DNA from: Citricoccus muralis
GTDB lineage: Bacteria; Actinomycetota; Actinomycetes; Actinomycetales; Micrococcaceae
NCBI RefSeq assembly: GCF_029637705.1
Contig: NZ_CP121252.1
Span: 2,790,001-2,854,000 of the forward strand
Reading direction: 5' to 3'
DNA: 64,000 nucleotides
The position numbers and the translations under genes are program-made. The notes below the pieces were generated by a model. It was not told the origin of the DNA, did no database searches, and saw only the letters and a program-made list of their open reading frames with translations. Positions 59,994 through 64,000 of this stretch are shown piece after piece (the first letter of the stretch is position 1; the number at the start of each line of letters is the position of its first letter).

Positions 59994-61526
59994 ATGGCTG
60001 TTTCCAGCGCCCCGATCACCTTGAGCGCCCGCTTCGCGCAGGCGTTTCCCGAGCTGTCCATTCCGTGGCAGGCCGAGGCCACGTACGACCCGGGGCTGGT
60101 GATCCTCAACGAGGAGCTGGCGCAGGATCTGGGGCTCGACATCGAATGGCTGCGCACCGCGGACGGGCTGCGCTTTCTGACCGGAGAGGCGTTGCCTGAG
60201 GATGCTCAACCGGTGGCCCAGGGCTATGCGGGCCACCAGTTCGGCATGTACTCGCCGCGGCTGGGCGACGGCCGGGCGCTGTTGCTCGGTGAGATCACCG
60301 ACGCCGAGGGGCGCACCCTGGACCTGCATCTGAAGGGCTCGGGCCGCACCCCCTTCGCCCGGGGTGCCGCTGACGGGCAGGCCGTGCTCGGCCCGATGTT
60401 GCGCGAGTACCTGATCAGCGAAGCCATGCACGCGCTCGGCGTGCCCACCACCCGCGCCCTGGCCGTGATCACCACCGGCCGTGAGGTGTACCGAGACACC
60501 GGCGGTCCCGGTGCGATGCTGGTCCGGGTCGCGTCCAGCCACCTGCGGGTCGGCAGCTTCCAATATGCTCACGCCCTGGAGTCCAATGCTGAGAACGCCG
60601 AGAGTTCTGGGCTGGTCGCACGGCTGGTCGAGGAGTCGCTGCACCGGCACTACCCGAGCGCCGTCGCGCAGCATCCCGAGGTTCCGGCAGCACTCACTCT
60701 GTTCCGGGAGGTCGCTCACCGCCAGGCGAAACTGGTTGCACAGTGGTTGCAGCTCGGCTTTATCCACGGGGTCATGAACACCGACAACATGACGATCTCC
60801 GGGGAAACCATCGACTACGGGCCGTGCGCGTTCATGGACGAATTGGATCCGCGCACCGTGTTCTCCTCGATCGACCACCAGGGTCGTTACGCCTTCGGCA
60901 ACCAGCCGCCCATCGCAGAGTGGAATCTGGCCCGCCTCGGGGAGACTCTACTGCCGCTCATCGACGACGACCCGAACCGCGCCATCGAGGCCGCCCAGCA
61001 GGTGCTGAATGACTTTGCCGAGGCGCACCGGCAGGCATGGTTCGACGGGATGCGCACCAAGCTCGGGTTAAGTGCAACAACAAACGACGATGTGCTCAAG
61101 CATCTCACCGATCGGCTGTTCGCCCTGATGGCCCAGCACCGCACCGACTACACCTCGTTCTTCCGCATCCTCGCCACGGCGGCACAGGTGCCCGCCGACC
61201 AAATTCCGGCCACGCTGGCACAGGTAGTTCCCGACGACGCAGAATTTCACGCCTGGGTGGAGGACTGGCAGCAGCTGGGCCCGGACCCGGAGCTGATGGA
61301 CCGGACCAACCCGATCTACATTCCGCGCAACCACCTGGTCGAGGAAGCCCTGGCCGCAGCCACCGGCGAGCTGGACTTCGGGGATACGGCCGAGCGTGAT
61401 CTGGCGCCGTTCCAAAGTCTGTTGGAGGTCCAACGGCACCCGTTCGCGGAGCAGCCGGGCCGCGAGCGCTACGCTTTGCCGGCCCCGGAGACGTTCGGGC
61501 GGTTCGTCACCTACTGCGGGACCTGA
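59994..61526 (+). CDS. selO: Protein adenylyltransferase SelO
   Basis: A pseudokinase-fold enzyme that attaches AMP to Ser, Thr or Tyr of target proteins and helps redox homeostasis. The 510-residue protein carries the full YdiU/SelO set: GYAGHQFGMYSPRLGDGRA, HLKGSGRTPFARGADG-like segment, HGVMNTDNMTISGETIDYGP and CAFMDELDP. The later NPIYIPRNHLVEEAL is also typical. The active-site Asp residues are in NTDN and DYGP. No SelO C-terminal Sec/Cys motif is seen, but the end reads YCGT. It is a single gene divergent from the WXG100-like operon. Confidence 0.95.
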   Translation: MAVSSAPITLSARFAQAFPELSIPWQAEATYDPGLVILNEELAQDLGLDIEWLRTADGLRFLTGEALPEDAQPVAQGYAGHQFGMYSPRLGDGRALLLGEITDAEGRTLDLHLKGSGRTPFARGAADGQAVLGPMLREYLISEAMHALGVPTTRALAVITTGREVYRDTGGPGAMLVRVASSHLRVGSFQYAHALESNAENAESSGLVARLVEESLHRHYPSAVAQHPEVPAALTLFREVAHRQAKLVAQWLQLGFIHGVMNTDNMTISGETIDYGPCAFMDELDPRTVFSSIDHQGRYAFGNQPPIAEWNLARLGETLLPLIDDDPNRAIEAAQQVLNDFAEAHRQAWFDGMRTKLGLSATTNDDVLKHLTDRLFALMAQHRTDYTSFFRILATAAQVPADQIPATLAQVVPDDAEFHAWVEDWQQLGPDPELMDRTNPIYIPRNHLVEEALAAATGELDFGDTAERDLAPFQSLLEVQRHPFAEQPGRERYALPAPETFGRFVTYCGT

Positions 61527-61633
61527 GCGGGCCTGCGGAAGTACCACCAGACACCGACGCCGAACAGCACACCGAGCGCCGGAAACACGGACGCCACCAT
61601 ACGCGTCTCCGGGTACAAGACCTGTTCCCCCAT
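61511..61633 (-). CDS. Possible small membrane protein
   Basis: A 40-residue frame: MGEQVLYPETRMVASVFPAL, then GVLFGVGVWWYFRR and a short tail. One membrane helix followed by a basic end is typical of small membrane proteins. It overlaps the selO end by 16 bp on the opposite strand and lacks a clear ribosome site. Confidence 0.3.
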   Translation of the reverse strand: MGEQVLYPETRMVASVFPALGVLFGVGVWWYFRRPAQVPQ

Positions 61634-61720
61634 CAAGGTCGGCGCATCGGGCAAGTAACGCGGGGCCGGTAGACTGGTAGGCACTGACGCACCGAGCACC
61701 CTGTTGACGAGGACTTCCCC

Positions 61721-62632
61721 ATGACACTCGCACCCTCCACTGTTCAACGTGCCCCACGACGACGGCGCGCTGCGCTGTCCACCTGCGCCCTCGCCTCCGT
61801 TGCCGCCCTGGCGCTGACCGGTTGCGGCGAAGCCCTGGAAGGTCTCGACAACCTCGACGACTTCAGCAACGCCACCCCGTCGACTTCTCCCAGCGCGGAC
61901 GCTGACTCTTCCTCCACTGCCGAACCATCGGCGAGCGCGGACTCTTCCGAAGGTGCCGCCCAGTCCACCAACGGGTTGGTCTCGTTCGACGACGAAGCCA
62001 CAGAATTTCTGCAGCTGCGCCCCGCCGAACAGCACGCGGCCGAGGCGCTCCCCGCATTGACCACCATGGTGGAGTCCATGATCGACGCCGGTGGCGAGAG
62101 CCTGCGCATGCCGCTACCGAACAACCGCCCCTACCGGGTGATCTCCTGCGACGTGCCCGACGAGGTACTCGACGCCGCGGGCTCGGCGACACCCACTCCC
62201 ACCACCACCCCGAGCGCGCCCAGCGAGTCCGGGGAGCCCTCAGACAGCACCACCCTCGGCATGACCACCGCCGATAACGGCGCACTGCCCACCGAGGCCG
62301 CCCGCATCGTGATGGATAACCTCTCAGTACAGGATCTCGATCCGGTGCTCGTAGCCGACACCGGTGATGACCTCTTCGGCGCGGTGGGCTACAGTGAGGC
62401 GGACAGACCCGCATCCATGGCCGGATACACCACGCTCACCTGGCTGGACGAGGATAACGGGGGTGAGATCGTCTCGCTCACCTCCGAAGGCAGTCACACC
62501 GCGCTCAACGCCCGCAGCTCGTGCCTTCCGGCCCACGATCTCAACGCGCTCGAAGATCAGGTCCAGGAGCTCAACGACGAGTTCCACACCCGGATCTTCG
62601 ACACCGACGACAGCGAGGAGTCACCGGAATGA
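61721..62632 (+). CDS. Secreted lipoprotein of unknown function
   Basis: A 303-residue lipoprotein with RAPRRRRAALS as basic n-region and lipobox LALTGCGEA near residue 35. A Ser/Ala-rich linker follows, then a folded part with EFLQLRPAEQHAAEALPALT, a Thr/Pro/Ser insert near 158-180, and two cysteines (ISCDVPDE and SSCLPAHD). The overall layout resembles other lipoproteins in this window but no family is recognised. Its stop overlaps the next start (ATGA). Confidence 0.7.
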   Translation: MTLAPSTVQRAPRRRRAALSTCALASVAALALTGCGEALEGLDNLDDFSNATPSTSPSADADSSSTAEPSASADSSEGAAQSTNGLVSFDDEATEFLQLRPAEQHAAEALPALTTMVESMIDAGGESLRMPLPNNRPYRVISCDVPDEVLDAAGSATPTPTTTPSAPSESGEPSDSTTLGMTTADNGALPTEAARIVMDNLSVQDLDPVLVADTGDDLFGAVGYSEADRPASMAGYTTLTWLDEDNGGEIVSLTSEGSHTALNARSSCLPAHDLNALEDQVQELNDEFHTRIFDTDDSEESPE

Positions 62633-62940
62633 TCGTTGCCATCACCGCAGACACCGGACTCGTGGTGGAGCAGAAGCACGACCTCAAAGCCCTGGCCGTG
62701 CAGGCACGCGGCGTCACGATGGACGACGTCGACCAGGTGCTCACCAGCACCGGCCTGGGCCGCCTCGACGGCGAGCACGCCTGGCTGAGCATTTCCGAGC
62801 TGCGCGATCACGCCCGCATCGATGACCCTGAGTGGGATGAGGAGTTCGACGCGATGATCAACTACGCCCGTTCACAGTCCTGGCTCGACGAGACCGGCAC
62901 CGCCGTCCGCGCCCACGTGGACCATTCAGCTACTCACTAA
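62629..62940 (+). CDS. Hypothetical protein
   Basis: A 103-residue cytosolic protein from ATG 62629, overlapping the lipoprotein stop by 4 bp. The sequence has VVEQKHDLKALAVQARGVTM, EHAWLSISELRDHARI and DPEWDEEFDAMINYARSQSWL. It is rich in acidic residues and has no signal peptide. The coupling suggests a joint role with the lipoprotein. No family is recognised. Confidence 0.65.
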   Translation: MIVAITADTGLVVEQKHDLKALAVQARGVTMDDVDQVLTSTGLGRLDGEHAWLSISELRDHARIDDPEWDEEFDAMINYARSQSWLDETGTAVRAHVDHSATH

Positions 62941-62942
62941 GC

Positions 62943-63800
62943 TCAGTTCGCGAGGCGACGGTTGATCCACCGCACGCTGTCGGCCATTCCGCCGAACGGG
63001 TACAGGTGGAACAGCACGTCACCTCGATCCTCGTTGCTCAAGCGGTTCAGGCCCGCGGTAAGGTCATCCAAGAATTGGTCGGCGCCGAACTGTCGGTCAC
63101 CGTCGAATTCCCTATCGCCATCAACGGTAGCCACGCCATATCGTTCCGCCGCATCGTCCGTGATGTTCACCCCGAACTGACGCGCGTAACCCACGATAGT
63201 ACTGGCCTTCGCCGGCCCCGGCACACCGATCCGCACGGGAACGGTGATCCCTTCGGAGCGCAGGCTCTTCAGCCATTCCACGATGGACTCTGGGTCAAGC
63301 GCGTACTGCGTGGTGATCTCGACGTCTCGCCCGGCATCCTGCAGGAAGCCGAGTTTCCAACGCAGACTGTCCCAGAGTATGTCCGTTTCGATTTTCGGGT
63401 GCCCTTCTGGATACGCGACGATACCGACCTGCTGGATGTCGTATCCGTCCAGGAATGCGGTGGACATGAGCTCCATCGAGTTCTCGAAGGGACCCGCCTG
63501 CAGGTCAGGATCTCCACCGACCAGCAAGACCCGACTCGGCGACGCGACGGCGAACAGTGCGTCGATGAGCTGATCTCGATCTTCTCCGGAGCGCAGACGG
63601 CGGGAGGAAATGATCGGGACCGGCTCAAACCCGCCAGCGCGAATCACGCTGGCCGCGTTGACACGTTGGCTGTGGTGCTCATTTCCAAGGAACGCGATAT
63701 TGATCGGGGTTCCCGCGGGAATCGCGTCCTTCGCGTCCTCGATCTGCGCAATGGCCTTACCGGTGACTTCCAAGGTGTATGGAGCTCGAATGTCGTGCAT
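62943..63800 (-). CDS. Methylenetetrahydrofolate reductase-like protein
   Basis: A 285-residue flavin TIM-barrel protein from ATG 63800; the frame is open to 63845. It shows PYTLEVTGKAIAQIEDAKD, INIAFLGNEHHSQRVNAAS, VLLVGGDPDLQAGPFENSM, VGIVAYPEGHPK (the MetF IAGYPEGH-like motif) and VPVRIGVPGPA (IGIPGP). These are clear marks of the MetF family. The first part is divergent from classical MetF, so it may act on another folate or in a methylamine or one-carbon route. It is alone, convergent with the hypothetical gene at 62629. Confidence 0.82.
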   Translation of the reverse strand: MHDIRAPYTLEVTGKAIAQIEDAKDAIPAGTPINIAFLGNEHHSQRVNAASVIRAGGFEPVPIISSRRLRSGEDRDQLIDALFAVASPSRVLLVGGDPDLQAGPFENSMELMSTAFLDGYDIQQVGIVAYPEGHPKIETDILWDSLRWKLGFLQDAGRDVEITTQYALDPESIVEWLKSLRSEGITVPVRIGVPGPAKASTIVGYARQFGVNITDDAAERYGVATVDGDREFDGDRQFGADQFLDDLTAGLNRLSNEDRGDVLFHLYPFGGMADSVRWINRRLAN

Positions 63801-63908
63801 GTCCCTCACCAAATTCTCCCTCAAGAGCAGTGTGCAAGACCACACGGCGGTCTCACCTTAGAGTTATTCTATCGGCCGTAGAAAAACTCGCGTAGCCCCG
63901 GCGCCTTG

Positions 63909-64000
63909 CTACTCGCAGCCCACTCCGTCGCCGTCGCCATCGAATTTGGTCTGCCACCCCGGGTCCCCGGGGTAGATCGGGTCGGCACCGGCGGCACGCA
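63909..64000 (-). CDS. Excalibur-domain protein (partial, 3' end only)
   Basis: The last 30 codons of a leftward gene that enters from the right edge. The end reads RAAGADPIYPGDPGW then KFDGDGDGVGCE and stop. The D-x-D-x-D-G-x-x-C-E loop is the calcium-binding Excalibur domain, usually at the C-terminus of secreted actinobacterial nucleases or surface proteins. The N-terminal part is outside the window. Confidence 0.85.
   Translation of the reverse strand, partial: RAAGADPIYPGDPGWQTKFDGDGDGVGCE

Noticed and set aside
59928-60878. Upstream extension of the small WXG100-like gene across selO
   Set aside because: The extension is antisense to a clear selO gene; ATG 59927 has AGGAGGG in front and gives a sensible protein.
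1-64000. CRISPR arrays, rRNA or tRNA genes
   Set aside because: No regularly spaced direct repeats and no cloverleaf or rRNA-like segments were seen by eye. A covariance-model search was not possible here.

Overview
The window is high-GC DNA from an actinobacterium. A complete mevalonate branch (rare in Actinobacteria but present in several Micrococcales), a DUF222/HNH endonuclease, DUF6318-type lipoproteins and a homoprotocatechuate dioxygenase close to the Brevibacterium type all point to Micrococcales, perhaps Micrococcaceae. No rRNA, tRNA or CRISPR array was seen.

Layout. 1-4213: leftward operon mvaK1-mvaD-mvaK2-fni, with each stop overlapping the next start; it makes IPP and DMAPP from mevalonate. 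4542-7610: a CitE-like lyase, an FCD-type GntR regulator and L-2-hydroxyglutarate oxidase, tied together by two GTTGCATRCAAC palindromes. 7700-15556: gene remnants, lipoproteins, a DUF222/HNH protein and a succinyl-CoA:3-ketoacid CoA transferase pair. 15605-25835: homoprotocatechuate (3,4-dihydroxyphenylacetate) meta-cleavage genes in three transcription units (an FAH-RraA fusion, gntR and hpaE; hpaD; hpaH and hpaI). Each unit is preceded by a TCGTATACGA palindrome, the probable operator of the GntR protein encoded in the first unit. A desaturase, a cold-shock gene and a DUF1345 gene lie among them.

25944-52712 is a 26.8 kb transposon with 49-bp terminal inverted repeats (45/49 identical) starting 5'-TGT and flanked by the 10-bp direct repeat CCGAGAAGGG. 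A TnsA-like stub lies just inside the left end and a TnsC/TniB-like ATPase stub just inside the right end; the middle of the transposition module is missing. IS-mediated events appear to have replaced it with cargo. The cargo holds a persulfide/sulfide operon (CstR-like regulator, TauE exporter, rhodanese, persulfide dioxygenase-rhodanese), an ArsR-rhodanese/MFS pair, a BlaI-M56 thiol-redox module (DsbA-like, CcdA-like, CPVC membrane protein) with three evenly spaced operators, a glutaminase, and a copper operon (copZ-copB-csoR-DUF305 plus YdhK-like and DUF326 copper proteins). Two repressors of the cargo are broken: csoR by an IS3 element that itself carries an IS30 copy, and the cstR-like gene by a 1-bp deletion. 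The cargo may therefore be expressed constitutively.

52723-64000 returns to the chromosome. It holds an MHS-family transporter that lay next to the hpa genes before the insertion, a 747-residue glycine-rich repeat membrane protein, a four-gene operon (small helical WXG100-like protein, DUF1023-like alpha/beta hydrolase, two small proteins), SelO, a lipoprotein, a MetF-like reductase and the end of an Excalibur-domain protein.
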